Made by a program: the position numbers and the translations under genes. Below are positions 9,586-21,059 of a stretch of DNA of 64,000 bases, in pieces (the first letter of the stretch is position 1; the number at the start of each line of letters is the position of its first letter). The stretch covers positions 10,231,272 through 10,295,271 of the forward strand of contig CM042038.1 in NCBI GenBank assembly GCA_023525975.1. The letters run 5' to 3'. The stretch comes from Smallanthus sonchifolius. Taxonomy: Eukaryota > Streptophyta > Magnoliopsida > Asterales > Asteraceae. Under the pieces are notes generated by a model that was given only the letters and a program-made list of their open reading frames with translations, made no database searches and had not been told where the DNA came from.

Positions 9586-11220
9586 CTAGTTACTATACAG
9601 ACCCAATTCAGCATCCAAACCCAGACCCAACTCCTCCAGTGTAAAGCTACAGTCTTCAGGCCGACCCGGCTTCAAGAAATCAAAACTATCATCCTGACCA
9701 TTCCCACAAAGATCTTGCTGCGTGTGCATCTGCGTGTTTGCATCAACATCTGCTTTGTTATCAAACCAAGCATCATTGCCATAACCAGATCCCGCCTCAG
9801 GGTTAGCGTTTGAAACGGACTCAAGAAGCTCCTCCAGATCAAACATGTCATCATCAATATAAAAGCCCGAATCTTTATTGTCATCAAAATAATCTTCTTT
9901 AGCTACAATCTCAGGTTCAGTTTCTTGTTTCACTTGTACGCTCTCCTCGTGTTCAATGCTTGGAAACATAGCTGATCCCGGTTTTGAATCATGGGTTGCA
10001 CCACCCTCAGAATGGCTGCACGTGGTGGTCGAGTCACAGCTAGAAGCAGGGTTAGCCACCAGCAGAGAATAATCACTCTTTGACTGACAATTTGGAAGAT
10101 TGAGCCGAGCACACGAGCCATACATGGCTCGAGCAGCCTCATCATAAGCCAATGCAGCTTCAACAGCAGACCTAAAAGTCCCAAGCCATAGCCTCTTACC
10201 CCTATTGGGTTCACGAATCTCAGCCACCCATTTGCCCCATGTCCTTTGCCTCACACCTCTAAAATTACACCTGGAATTCTCGGGCCCGCCTTTTCCTTTC
10301 ATACAACCCTTCTTCGACCCCTTGGCAGGTGCTTTTCGCGTTCTTGCTTTAGCGTCTGCTGAGTCAGCCTTGTTATATTCCACCCACTTGGCGAGAGTTG
10401 CAGCCACTTTCTTTGGTGCGTCTTTCCTGCTTCTTGTTTTCCTCTTTCTTGAGCTATCCATTGGTACGGAATCAGTATTAATGAGTTCACTAAGAAGACC
10501 CATTTCAGGATTTCTGTAACAAAAGAAACAAACCAATCAGCAAAACAGAAATAAAAAATCAATAAATCATACTTATCACACATTGAGGTCAAAGTTGGAA
10601 ATGATGAATCTTAATCAAGACAACTAGCAAATCAATTAGATCATTCAGATTTCAAAGAACTAGGGTTTTGCAGGAAGATATGCCATATCCAGATTTCTTG
10701 ATCAATTGTTCTACTTGAATCTAAATTTAGTCTAAGGCAACACCGAAAACCTCTTACAAGGTAATAATCTATGAACAGATTGCTATTAAACATTCTAATT
10801 TACACATAGAATAGAAAACAGGAAATACATACATACATTGACAGGACAACAGAACAGAGCAAAGTCAAATGGTCAAACTACGTTTTCCTAGTGCCTACCG
10901 TCCATCAAAAAAGTTTTCTTGGGGACGAAGTTAGGTCAAAATCAAATGAATAGGGTCTAACTTTTACCTAACTCCAGAGAACCAGATCAGATACGATCAA
11001 TCTTCTAATCAAAACTATCAAAAAATCCGAAATAACAAGTTACATACTCGTAATATAAAACCCTAGTTCTGAGTCCCCCAAAAATCAAGGGCACTAAACC
11101 CCAATTTCAATTCAACCTTACATACCCGACACAAAATAACACTGACACACCATCCAGTCAAACCAAAATCAAAATCAAAATCAAACAAGAAACATACCTC
11201 TCTGAAAACCCTAACGACAT
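9586..11220 (-). CDS. DREB2: DREB2-type AP2/ERF transcription factor
   Basis: The gene has two coding exons, 11220-11198 and 10513-9586, giving 316 aa. It is a nuclear activator that binds dehydration-responsive elements (A/GCCGAC). The single AP2 domain is at about residues 91-148, with the DREB marks V and E in WVAEIREP, then WLGTF and AYDEAARAMYG. Before it lie a basic nuclear signal (RKRKTRSR) and the group-specific CMKGKGGPENSR block. The C-terminal half is acidic, with DMFDLEELLE as a likely activation region. A Ser/Thr stretch just after AP2 (SSCDSTTTCSHSE) resembles the DREB2A negative-regulatory region. The intron runs 11197 (GTATGT) to 10514 (TTACAG). Splicing joins ATG-TCG-TTA-GGG-TTT-TCA-GAG-AG to A-AAT-CCT in frame (MSLGFSERNPEMGLLSEL). 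The alternative start is the ATG at 10503. Membership in DREB2 is clear; the exact paralogue is not. Confidence 0.93.
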
Positions 11221-11392
11221 GCGCAGCAAATCAATATCTCCTCTTCGTATCAATCACTTCTACTCCACAAATAATTAAAGATTTATCTCCTCTTGATGCC
11301 TTCAGAAACCTTCTTGTTGATATTTTCTGTGAATTTGGGGAAGAAATTTTGAGTCAAAAGATTTAGAAAAAGAGTTTGGGTGGTTTTAGGGG

Positions 11393-11400
11393 TATTTATA
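11393..11400 (-). promoter_or_regulatory. TATA box of the DREB2-type gene
   Basis: TATAAATA on the minus strand lies about 175 bp upstream of the exon-1 ATG. Transcription would start near 11370, giving a 5' UTR of about 150 nt. Confidence 0.6.
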
Positions 11401-11463
11401 GACTCCTCTAGATATTTCTCACTTAATATTTTACGAATATTTTATTGATTTAATTATAGTCTG

Positions 11464-11531
11464 GAAATATCTTCCAAATCTGAGTTGATGACGTGTATGC
11501 ATTCGTGGCCGTTGAGGCTACTGGAAAGTTC
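11464..11531 (-). promoter_or_regulatory. Possible heat-shock and ACGT elements upstream of the DREB2-type gene
   Basis: GGAAAGTTC (11523-11531) contains a perfect two-unit heat-shock element (GAAnnTTC). GGAAATATCTTCC (11463-11475) is a spaced GAA/TTC pair. An ACGTGT core lies at 11491-11496. DREB2A genes in Arabidopsis are known targets of heat-shock factors, so the motifs fit, but such short motifs also arise by chance. Confidence 0.4.
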
Positions 11532-11539
11532 TCCGCGTG

Positions 11540-12235
11540 TCAACGAAGGCTCCTGATTGCCCACAATATCGGGCTAGCGTTTTATCAGCTAATGCATTAT
11601 GCTTGCTGAAGAAGACTGCTATTTTATAATTACCCTCAAGGATTTGTAATAATTACACATACCATATCGGCCTCTCACACATTCCTTGTGGGTATTTTAT
11701 AGATCACATTATCAAGAAGTCATGGATTTTTATTTTATTTTTAAATTTAAAAAGTTTATTATTTTTTTAAATTCAAAAAATTTATTATTAAATATGCAAA
11801 TTGTTGTTTTTTTTTATTTAAGATTCTTTAATTTAAAAAAAATAATAATAAAATAGTTCATTGATCCGTAGAGAAACAAAAATAAAAATAGAAGAAATGG
11901 CATTGGTCATGTTGGAGGGGTTATCCGACAAGAACAAATGGACTGAGATATGAAGATGTTTCTAGAATTGCATGACAGTATCCATGAACTGCTCTTGCAA
12001 ATTGTTCTTTAACACAAACGAGACCATTGCGGTAAAATATGGTTAGCCTTGTAATTTTTAGGGTTTTTTTAATTTTTAGTTTGAATGTATTTTAATTTTA
12101 TTTCTATTTTATCTTTTTTAACTTTGAGATAATTTTTATTTTAATTTGAATGTATTTAATTTTAATAAATGAAATTGTGTTTTTAATTATTATTATTTTT
12201 TTAAAAAATATGCTAGGGTACTTTTGGGTTCCACT
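11540..12235. other. AT-rich intergenic sequence
   Basis: T-rich and A-rich runs dominate from about 11700 to 12220. No gene or clear repeat is visible. Confidence 0.6.
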
Positions 12236-12681
12236 TAGAGGTGCACACAAAAACGAAACCGTCCAAATACCCGGAACCGGTTCTTAAATACCCAGAACCT
12301 GGTACATAGGATATGGTTTTTCAATCAAGAACTGTACCCGGAACCGGAACCGATTCCTTCTAATTCTCGGTTCTCGAGAACGCTCTTTTTTATATAATTT
12401 ATCTATGTATTTATGACTTTATGTTTTCAACATTTATCTATTTTGTAACATTTTAAGTTAGTTATTTATATGTTTAGTTAATGCATTTATATGTTTAACT
12501 AAGTTTGAATACCCGAAAATAGGTTCTTGAAATACACAGCTTGAATACCCAGAACCGGTTCTTGAATCCCCAGAACGGGGTACATAGGATATGGTTTTTC
12601 AACCAAGAATCGGACCCGGATCTTGAGAATACTCGGTGTTCCGGAACCGGTTCTTGAGAATACTCAATTTGTGCACCTCTA
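12236..12681. mobile_element. hAT MITE related to the transposon at 1-1810
   Basis: The 446-bp element begins TAGAGGTGCACA and ends with its inverted copy (TGTGCACCTCTA). The flanks GTTCCACT (12228-12235) and GTTCCACC (12682-12689) form an 8-bp duplication with one mismatch. Inside are many CCGGAACCGGTTCTTGA-like motifs. It shares TIR and subterminal motif style with the autonomous-type copy at the left edge and is probably mobilised by the same transposase family. It has no coding capacity. Confidence 0.85.
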
Positions 12682-12710
12682 GTTCCACCCTTTATTTTTA
12701 GGGTAAAGGT

Positions 12711-13507
12711 TGTTGGCTCAATTGTTGATTGGCCCAAGAAACGAGCTTAACTCGTAAGGGTTTTAATAGTTTACTTAGTAACTAAATTAGGGTTATTAGG
12801 CTTCTTGTTAGCAAAAAATTGTGTTAGCATTGTAAATATATGTTACCGGGTTAGGATTTCATCAAAAGAGTTGTAAAAGATGTTTTCGAGTTATATTTCC
12901 TTTGAGTAATATTATTGGGAGTTATCCAATCCTTGTCTTTGTTTTTTGTTCTTTTATCGTTTGAGTTATATCTATTCAGTTCTTGAATTGGTATCAAAGC
13001 GGTTTAAGCTCTTGCCCACCTGTTTCATGGATCGAACTTTAGCGATCAGGGTGAAACCGGCCGAAGTGTAGGGTCAATCAAGTTGTTGTTCTTAAACTGA
13101 ATCTTGATTTAAGAACCCGTGATTAGTTCTTGTGTTAATCAAAGCCGTGGTCAAAGAAGGGAAGTCTCACTGAGTTTAGGGTTGGATCGAATGATTCGAG
13201 TATGGCAGATAAAACAGAAACCGTGAAGGGCGGTAACAACAACCCGACAACGCTCCAATGTCCGATGTTGACTTATGTTAACTACACCATTTGGGCGATG
13301 CTGATCCGAGCAATTTTTAACGTGTATGGCGTGTGGGATGCCATTGAACCGGGAACGAGGGTGGATAAGAAGAAGGATAATATGGCGATTGCACTCTTGT
13401 TTCAATCGATACCCAAAGAGCAAATTTTGCAAGTTGGCAATCTCGGTTCGGCTAAGGATATGTGGGAAACCATTAAGACCCCGACTTGCTCGGTTTTGAG
13501 ATTTTGA
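12711..13507 (+). mobile_element. Copia-type LTR retrotransposon, 5' fragment (LTR, PBS, start of gag)
   Basis: A putative LTR starts TGTTGGCTCA at 12711 and ends shortly before TGGTATCAAAGC (12989-13000), a primer-binding site matching initiator tRNA-Met with one mismatch. The leader is followed by an ATG at 13202 and about 95 codons of copia gag: MLTYVNYTIWAMLI, then VWDAIEPG and LFQSIPKEQILQ, then AKDMWETIK. The frame shifts and stops at 13505-13507 and the rest of the element is missing. The LTR 3' boundary was not fixed and no 3' LTR was seen. Confidence 0.75.
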
Positions 13508-14159
13508 AGTTTTTGAGCGATTGGTTACATTATTTGGTTATGTAATATCTTATATTCAATTAATACTAACTTCTAGTGTTGTATTGCCTTAGGGAAAGCT
13601 CATGATTTTGTTTTTTTCCCATCTTTTAGTCACCTTATCTTTTCTTTATTTTTACATTATAAATTTTAACGCTCCGGTTTTGTTAGCATTAGTGCGAGTT
13701 ACGGCACAGTCACGGAGCATGGGGTGTGCTCGTAGTTATTTGACTTTCCGATTAGATGCTTAATGATAATTAGCCTACTTAGGGCATTCGCATTGCTTCC
13801 TCATTCTCATCCCTACAATTTAACTAAAAAATATCATTTCTTAAATTTATGTTTCACTTTTTAAGAAGTTTTCACATGAGACTCTATATCTATCTTTTAT
13901 TTAAATTAAATAATATCTTTTTTATTTGTAAAATTACATTAATTTTTATGTTTTCTTTATAATTTAAATTTAAAGATAGGATAGAGATTATATTGCCTTT
14001 GACTTGATTATTCCTCTCATTTGACCTTAATATCTAAGCATGTCAGTCTATTGGTAACAATTTAAAATGTAGAAGATGGGGAAGTTATGAAAAGTTTAAT
14101 AGTTGATGTTGAACATGAATTTGGAAAATGGTGTCTATAAAATTGTTTGTTCATCTCGA
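13508..14159. other. AT-rich intergenic sequence
   Basis: I see no feature between the copia fragment and the PPR relic. Confidence 0.6.
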
Positions 14160-14440
14160 TCACGTCTTCTGCGCAGTCGTGATGGTTAAGTATTTGGGTT
14201 TGACGGTACATGGAACAGTGTCAAAATACGGGTTGAACCAAGACCCGCATGTACAAAGCTGGTTAATCAAAATGTATGCCGAATAGGGTTTTCAGATACT
14301 CATGAGACTGATTTGGTAACCCAGACACCATTGGTGGTCGTTAATAGTAATTCGCTATGCGAGACTGGGGGATATTGAGCTTGCAGGACAACTGTTTGAT
14401 AAAATGCTTGATCGAGATGTCAATGCCTAGAATGCAATAA
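14160..14440 (+). pseudogene. Pentatricopeptide repeat (PPR) gene relic
   Basis: Broken plus-strand pieces read GLNQDPHVQSWLIKMYAE, then HETDLVTQTPLVV, then GDIELAGQLFDKMLDRDV across frames. This is the pattern of plant PLS-class PPR proteins, which edit or process organellar RNA. Stops (TAG after YAE) and frameshifts leave fewer than three repeats, and no intact PPR gene is near. It is a short decayed copy. Confidence 0.7.
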
Positions 14441-14655
14441 AACGATGTTCTTTTCATTGATTTGGAAACAAATATTTGTGTTTGATTTCTGATTATAAAG
14501 AACAACATGTTTATCTGCTATCAACTAGAAAATAAGGGTACAAAATGATGACCAAATATAACAACAAAAACAGAAATTAGAAAGGGAAACAGTTGAACAT
14601 TATAATCTAGACAATAAGAATGCTAGCTATTGTAATTTTTAACTTGATATCAATA

Positions 14656-16947
14656 TCAGCACACAGGTAAATCTGGTGGTGGTTGCTCCAGTTTCTGCAA
14701 TGGCCCGGGTCCATCCTCCACAATAAACACTGTGGCTAGACCCCAGCCGATGTGTACGTCTAAGTGGCAATGCATAATCCAGGTACCTGAGAAAATAAAG
14801 GACAAATTAAGCAACATACATTCTCGACCCGTTTAAATTTTATTGGGTCAATTCGGGTTAAGTTCTATCTCTAAGTCAAAATGGAAAATAGAAAAAATGT
14901 ATTTTTAATGCATAAAACTCGTAAATCATTTTTGAAAACCAGTTGTTTATAACAATGTAATATATTTTTTTTGGAAAAGTGTTTTGGGTCGACCCAACCC
15001 GACATGACCCATTCTGACCTGCACCAAAATTGACTGTTACCCAACAAGCCTGTTTTTTACCTGGATTATCAGCAACAAATCTAATGACTGCCCATCCTTT
15101 GACAGGTAAGCTAACTGTATTTCTAAGAGGCGGGTCCACGAGGTTGAATTTAGCGGGATCGGTTTTCGGGTTAAAGTTTCCAAATCCTTCTGCAAGTATA
15201 TAGAAATCGTATCCATGAAGATGAATAGGGTGGTTCTCAGCTGTAAAGATATTTGTTCCTTGCAACACAATCTGAACCCTTGATCCATATTTCAACTTAT
15301 AGACCTTGGTACCGCGAATAGGCTGCCACAAAGACCGGCTTACGTTTCCAGTATAATCGAAGGTCACCGGAGGCTTTGCTGGAAAATCGGTGGTGTAAAC
15401 CCCTGGTATTCCTTGGTGATGTGCTTGAAGTATGGAGAAATTTGATGGGAGTACAAACGACACGTTGTTCATGCTGGCGGTGAAGCGGGTCCCGTTGGGG
15501 GCCTGGCAGTTCCTAGCCCGGGTTTTTGGTGGGCACTGGTTGATTCCGAGCCCCATCGTGATGAAAAGGCTGTGATCAATTTCAGTTGGAACAAGGGGTT
15601 TTCTGAGGCTTTTGAAGCTGGTGGTGAAGGCAGTGGCAGTAGCAGTGTCGTTATAGGCGGGGAGAGGCGGCATAACTGGCATTGAAGTAGCGGTTTTGTA
15701 CTCCAAAATGGCAGTGGTGGTGGTGTTGTCGAACGGGGCACCTTGTGCACTGGCATATGCCCGTGCAGCAATGTAGTAACGGGCTGTCGTCTGGTCGGCT
15801 TTCATGAGCACATCAGTGGTTTGACCCGGTCCAAGCATGAGGACTTTGGTGGTGAAGGGTTTTACATAGGAAGCATCAGCTCCCACAACTGTAAGTTTGT
15901 GGTTAGCAATTGTGAAAAACAGCTGTTGATTTAAGGCTGCATTAATCACCCGAATTAGGCTCGTTTCTCCCGAGTCAACTCGTACTTTGACCGTATCTAT
16001 ATTTATAAAACATAAACATCATTTTCTTAACATTATTAACAAAATCAACATGTTTTATAGAAACAAACCTTGACTGGAGCATTTATACAAATCACCAGGT
16101 TGACCATTGATGGTATATGCATCAGAAACATTCGGAGCTGCACCTGTTCTCGTGGCTTCTCGTATAACATCTATCGGGTTTGCATCCCACCATTCCCCTG
16201 CCATCATCATAAACATCATCATCATGACCATCATCATATTAGATCAGGTACATTTTCTATGTGAATAAAGTTTATACCAAGAATCATGAGTGATTCGCGG
16301 TGAGGCTTAGGGAAGGGGTAGGCGTATTCTTTTTGTGGGTGAATAATAATAGCACCATAAACAGTGGCTCGAAGCCACGAGCTATGTGCATGCCACCACA
16401 GTGTTCCTTCTTGACCCGAAATTGTAAACCGGTATGTGTAACTCCCTCCTGGTCTAATCGGACACTGTGTGATGAATTCTGGTCCATCTGCCCATGCTGT
16501 TGTCATTTGTCTAACACCATGCCTTAAAAGTCACAAACATAAATAAATAATCTTAATGAGCATAACATCTATAATCTTATATAAAGTTATGGTTATATAC
16601 CAGTGGATGGTAACATTATATCTAGCTTTGTTTGTAACATGTATCACTAACGTATCACCGTTATTCACTTCCAGGGTCGGACCCGGGAACTGCCCGTTGA
16701 CCGTGATAGAATTATGGGTTTCGCATAGCCTCTTGACTTTTGTTTCTTGAACCTTAAAGAAACACAAACTCGTTAGCATTATTTAGTATTTGTTACAAAA
16801 CAAAACCATAGATATAGAGATAAGAACTCATACGACGAAGTCATGGTTGAGAGTTTTTGCACTCGCTAAAGAGGAAAAACCCGAGAAAAGAAGTAACAAG
16901 CTCAGTAGGAAGAACGCGTTTCGAGTGTTGAGAAACACGTGCTCCAT
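14656..16947 (-). CDS. LAC: Laccase (multicopper oxidase), secreted
   Basis: Six coding exons, 16947-16834, 16752-16601, 16522-16278, 16197-16069, 15996-15061 and 14786-14656, give 568 aa with every junction GT-AG and in frame. Laccases oxidise monolignols and other phenolics with O2 in the cell wall. An N-terminal signal peptide (FFLLSLLLLF, mature end near residue 30) precedes three cupredoxin domains. All copper ligands are present: HWHG at 88-91 (split by intron 2), WWHAHSSW at 131-138, HPIHLHGY at 469-476 and HCHLDVHIGW at 531-540. Several NxS/T glycosylation sites occur. HCHLDVHIGWGL and the LPVC end resemble the Arabidopsis LAC5/12/13 group more than LAC4/17, which have HCHLEVH. That assignment is from memory of the family. 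The gene looks intact. Intron 3 holds an ATG/CAT-rich microsatellite. Confidence 0.96.
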
Positions 16948-17006
16948 TTGTAACGGTTGGCGTTTTGTTGGGAGAATGATGGTGAAAATGTGGGAAAGAA
17001 GAGGTT

Positions 17007-17015
17007 CTTATATAG
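17007..17015 (-). promoter_or_regulatory. TATA box of the laccase gene
   Basis: CTATATAAG on the minus strand lies about 60 bp upstream of the laccase ATG, so the 5' UTR would be short (about 30 nt). Confidence 0.55.
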
Positions 17016-17838
17016 AGAAGATAAAAGTGAGTTGGTTTGAGTTTGGCAAAATAGGTTCTGGTTCATGGGTGATGATGAGCAGGATACAGAAGCAACATGG
17101 TTCAACCCAAGTTGGTGCACCCACTCATCTACATTACAATGTGATCAACATTCTTGTTTCTTAATTCTACTAACCCTACATCAAGATTAGCCTCATGATC
17201 TTCTTTAACAGAATTAGTTGACCATTCTTACCAAATGAAATGTCTTATATACGGTTCTTGTTATTGGTCCACTTATATTTTATATTAAAAAATCTTGATG
17301 TTTAATATGTAGGCAATTAAATATTATTTTAGGCTTGAGTCCTATTAGTTTTAAAAGTTCCATAAAATTTTAAAGGCTCTAAAATGGTTAGATGGTAATG
17401 TTTTGGGTTAATAACATCTTTTTAAAGCATTTTTTTTCTGTCATTCTTGCAAAATGCGGATCACATTTTCTTTTACACCACTTTCTTTCTTAAATATCTG
17501 TAAGTTTTATAAAGTTTATGTATTTTTTTGTTATTCACTAACATGGGAGAACAACGCTGCTATGAGCGAAATTTTACTGGGTATATTGTTGTTCTAACGT
17601 GGGAAAATAATTTATAAATTTATTTAGGGAATTGATTGTGAAAAATCTATTAACTAATTTGTATAGTATCAAAGTAGAAAATTAAATTTTATCTAATTTT
17701 TATTTTTAATAAAAAAACCTGAAATTATATTTCGTTTGAAACACCATAATAGATTTAGACATTTTGTATTTAACCTCAACTAACCTCAAGTGTAATGATG
17801 AGAACATAACTAATCGATGGATTTAAGTCAAGGTTAAA

Positions 17839-17900
<62 letters not shown>

Positions 17901-20022
17901 GATACATTTGCAATTGCCTCCACGGCTCCACTAGCTTAAAAAATTATTTACTCCCCTAAATTCGAGATGCATCATAATCAATCGCCTATTGAATCGCACT
18001 TTTGTACAATTTAACATAAAATATGATTTAAACAGCAAATTTTATGATTAACAATATAGGGGTATCTTCTTTTGAGAAACAACAATATGTTAAGAACCGT
18101 GAGAACCGCATTAACTCTTTCTCTATTTAGAATATAAATTGACTAGAATTCATGTACATTTCAATATGTTTAAGGTTTAGTTTTAAAAGACCTCGAATTT
18201 ATAGTCGTTTTTTTAAATTCATATATGCACTCACACTATATGCACAAATGAATGCATATATGCATATTTTTACACTTTTCTTAAAAAAATTCAGGAGAGA
18301 GGAGATAAACTCAAACTAAGAGTGAGAAAAGATAAATAAAACATTGTTGTTGAATTTTACTTTTTTCACTAAAGCGATATGTACACGTTTTGTGCGCTTC
18401 TTTCGGTTCTCAACATATGGTTGGTTCTCAAAAGAACATGCCCCTAACAATATATTTACTTTATTATTTATTAATCGACGGAAATCATTCTGCCCGTTAA
18501 AAAAGAACATGTTTAAATATTTTTTGGTTTTAGTTACCGTAGATTAAAATATGTGTGTGTGTTGCTTTGCGTTTTCGAATTCTCTTGTGGAATTAAATGC
18601 AACATTTGTTTACTACATAATGCAATAAAATAATGCATTGACTAGACGAGCTCCTTATTAATAAAAACAAATAATAAATTTTGTGGATCATAGTTATTTT
18701 ACACCAATTTTCGGTTAATTAGTTTGTTTATCGATTAAATCGAATTTTTATACATAGATACATACATGTCATATTCAAGGACATTTTTAATACATAAATT
18801 TTAAGTAAAGAAATACGATGATCACATGAACACTTTTACTTAGTGCATGGACATTAATCACAAGTAGATAGAAAGAAAGCCGTTAAAAACAATGTTATAT
18901 ATCACATTTAAAATAATAAATATAAGTGTATATGTATATTACAATGTGTATGACTATATTTACACACATTACATTAGTCCGGTGTGGTTTTTTTAGTACA
19001 TAAATGCTTATAATCAAAACCAAACCACCAGAATCGGTTATTAAAAAGAATCATAATAGAATCATCAGTTCTTGATTAATTTCGTTGATACGGTTCTAGT
19101 TTTTTTTAATTAAGTTATTGTTTTACTCACCTTATTGAAAATAAAATGACTTAGCTAAAACAAAGTCAAGCTTAGGTGAGATGTTGTTAGATCAAATGTC
19201 AAAAGAACAAAATTAGTTAGTGATGACAAAGATAGTTTAATCATCATGTTTTCTCCCCCTTGTTTGGTGGGTTGTCCATCCAAAGTTGGATCCCTTACCC
19301 TGCTTTTTTTGTTTTAATTATTATTTCAAGAAAAATCTTTATGTCTTTTAATTTTATTCCTTTCACCCCCTAAAAACAAACACACCACCATTCATTTTAC
19401 AAAAAAATGCCATGGACCCTCTCATGTTTCAAGTTTAGAAAAGTTCATTTTTTACTCTATGTCTCTATCAACCATGAATATATAAAATACTTACATTGTT
19501 CTATAGTTTACTCTAAAAATAGTTTATATTAAGATTTTTAACTGATTAATAATCGGTAAATAAGTAATTTGTATTATTATTTAGTAATTTTGTGAAATCC
19601 AATCGACACCATTTACATCTCATGGTCAAAAGAAAACTATTACACGAATTGAATCAATGTATATGTTAGTTATAAACTGTTATTGGTGACACCATATTTT
19701 AAATATTTACATGCTTATTCTTGCATTTTTTATGTAACCAAGGTTTTAAAGTTATTCGAGGTTTCAAATCAGAGTGAAATTACTATTTAAATCAACCTTG
19801 ATTTAAGTCTAAGACCATGCAGTGTGGTCACCGTTTCACCGCAGAGGGGATTACGTGGAGGGAGGGGCCGCTGGGGAACATCAACCCCCTCTCCTTGCCG
19901 CTAGAAGGTTCATTTGTGTGGAGAATCCCATGCCCAAACCCTCACTTAAAGAAATATGATACAAAGAAAATGGGATAAAGACAAATCTTACCTTTATCCC
20001 ATGGGGTATAGAGGTTGCATCC
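17016..20022. other. Gene-poor AT-rich region
   Basis: Apart from the (TTA)n microsatellite at 17838-17900, only decayed sequence is seen. Bases 19810-20022 are GC-richer and MITE-like (GACCATGCAGTGTGG near 19813), and are cut by the element at 20031. Small ORFs here are unconvincing. Confidence 0.5.
17838..17900. repeat. (TTA)n microsatellite
   Basis: About 21 uninterrupted ATT/TTA units, likely length-polymorphic. Confidence 0.95.
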
Positions 20023-20030
20023 AGAGAGAC

Positions 20031-20466
20031 ATGCCCGACCCAAAAGGAGGGGCAGGGTGGGCCCTGGCTCCAGACCCGGTCTTTCGAGAGGCTTGAATTT
20101 TTCTAAAATTTTGTATATGTTTTAAATAGTATATTTAGTTTATACATCAATTTTGTGTACATCAAAGTTTCTTTAGTGCAATTGGAAAAGCCATTGCAAG
20201 AAAATGTAAAGGTCATAGGTTCAAGTCTTAGCAACAACATTATTTATTTTTTAAGTGTCCTATTTCTTCTTTTCTTTTCTCTTCTTTTTTTTCTCTCTTT
20301 AAAAAGTTGTCCCACAAAAACCCATAATTGTTTAAACTATTAAACCAAAACAAAAAAAGACACAAAAATGTATATATTTAAACCCATTACATATAAAATT
20401 TTTATTGAGGCTTTATTACTTGTTCCGGACCCAAAACGTTTCGAGGATTCTCGGGGTCGGCCCTGT
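20031..20466. mobile_element. hAT-type MITE
   Basis: The 436-bp element is flanked by perfect 8-bp duplications AGAGAGAC (20023-20030 and 20467-20474). Its ends are ATGCCCGACCC on the left and, inverted, ACAGGGCCGACCCC on the right. These are related to the ends of the element at 5324-5706, so both belong to one CAGGGCC-type hAT MITE family. It contains a tRNA-like segment near 20165-20240 with a TCATAGGTTCAAGTCTTAG B-box-like motif, perhaps a nested SINE. Confidence 0.7.
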
Positions 20467-20841
20467 AGAGAGACCACCGACTCGGAAAATATATATAACA
20501 TTAATGCAATAGATATCAAATATCCAGTATCAAAATCATATATAAGAACACGACATAAAAATTACCATAGCAAGAGCAGAACACATGATAGTCCCTAAAT
20601 CTAAGGCCGTGAGGCATACATAAAGATTAATGCATATAATATAATTTGACATAAGCATAATAAGTATTAAATATATTTTGACAATGTAAATGCGATGATG
20701 TGTTCATACGATAAAAGGTATCATCACCTGATATGATATATAGTTAACCATACCATGATCCACCCAACAAGACAAGGCATGTGTTGAGAAACTCCTCGTA
20801 GCTACAGTGAACACATTTCATGTTGAATCATACTTAAATAG

Positions 20842-21052
20842 TTTTTTAGAACGGCGTAGGCTCAACTGATACGTACCACCAAGGGAGGCTCGTACATCAG
20901 TCTACCCATATAACCTCCAAAGAATTCGAATCTGCAGAGGGTGTTCCAAGTTTTTATGATGTGCACCTTGCAAGATTCGAACTTATAACCTCCACAGAGA
21001 GGAAACCCTTTGGGAAAACCCCCCTGACCATCATGGCAGAACCTTGATGGCA
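20842..21052 (-). mobile_element. tRNA-derived SINE
   Basis: The minus strand carries the B-box-like motif AAGTTCGAATCTTG and ends with CGCCGTTCTAAAAAA. That tail is shared in form with the SINE copies ending at 55803 and 61186, so the three look like one family. Confidence 0.6.
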
Positions 21053-21059
21053 ATCATAC

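Noticed and set aside
9672..10592. Several long frames overlapping the DREB2-type gene
   Set aside because: They are shadows of the AP2 coding sequence in other frames.
15469..16506. Additional frames over the laccase exons
   Set aside because: The spliced laccase explains the region fully, and these have no domain content.
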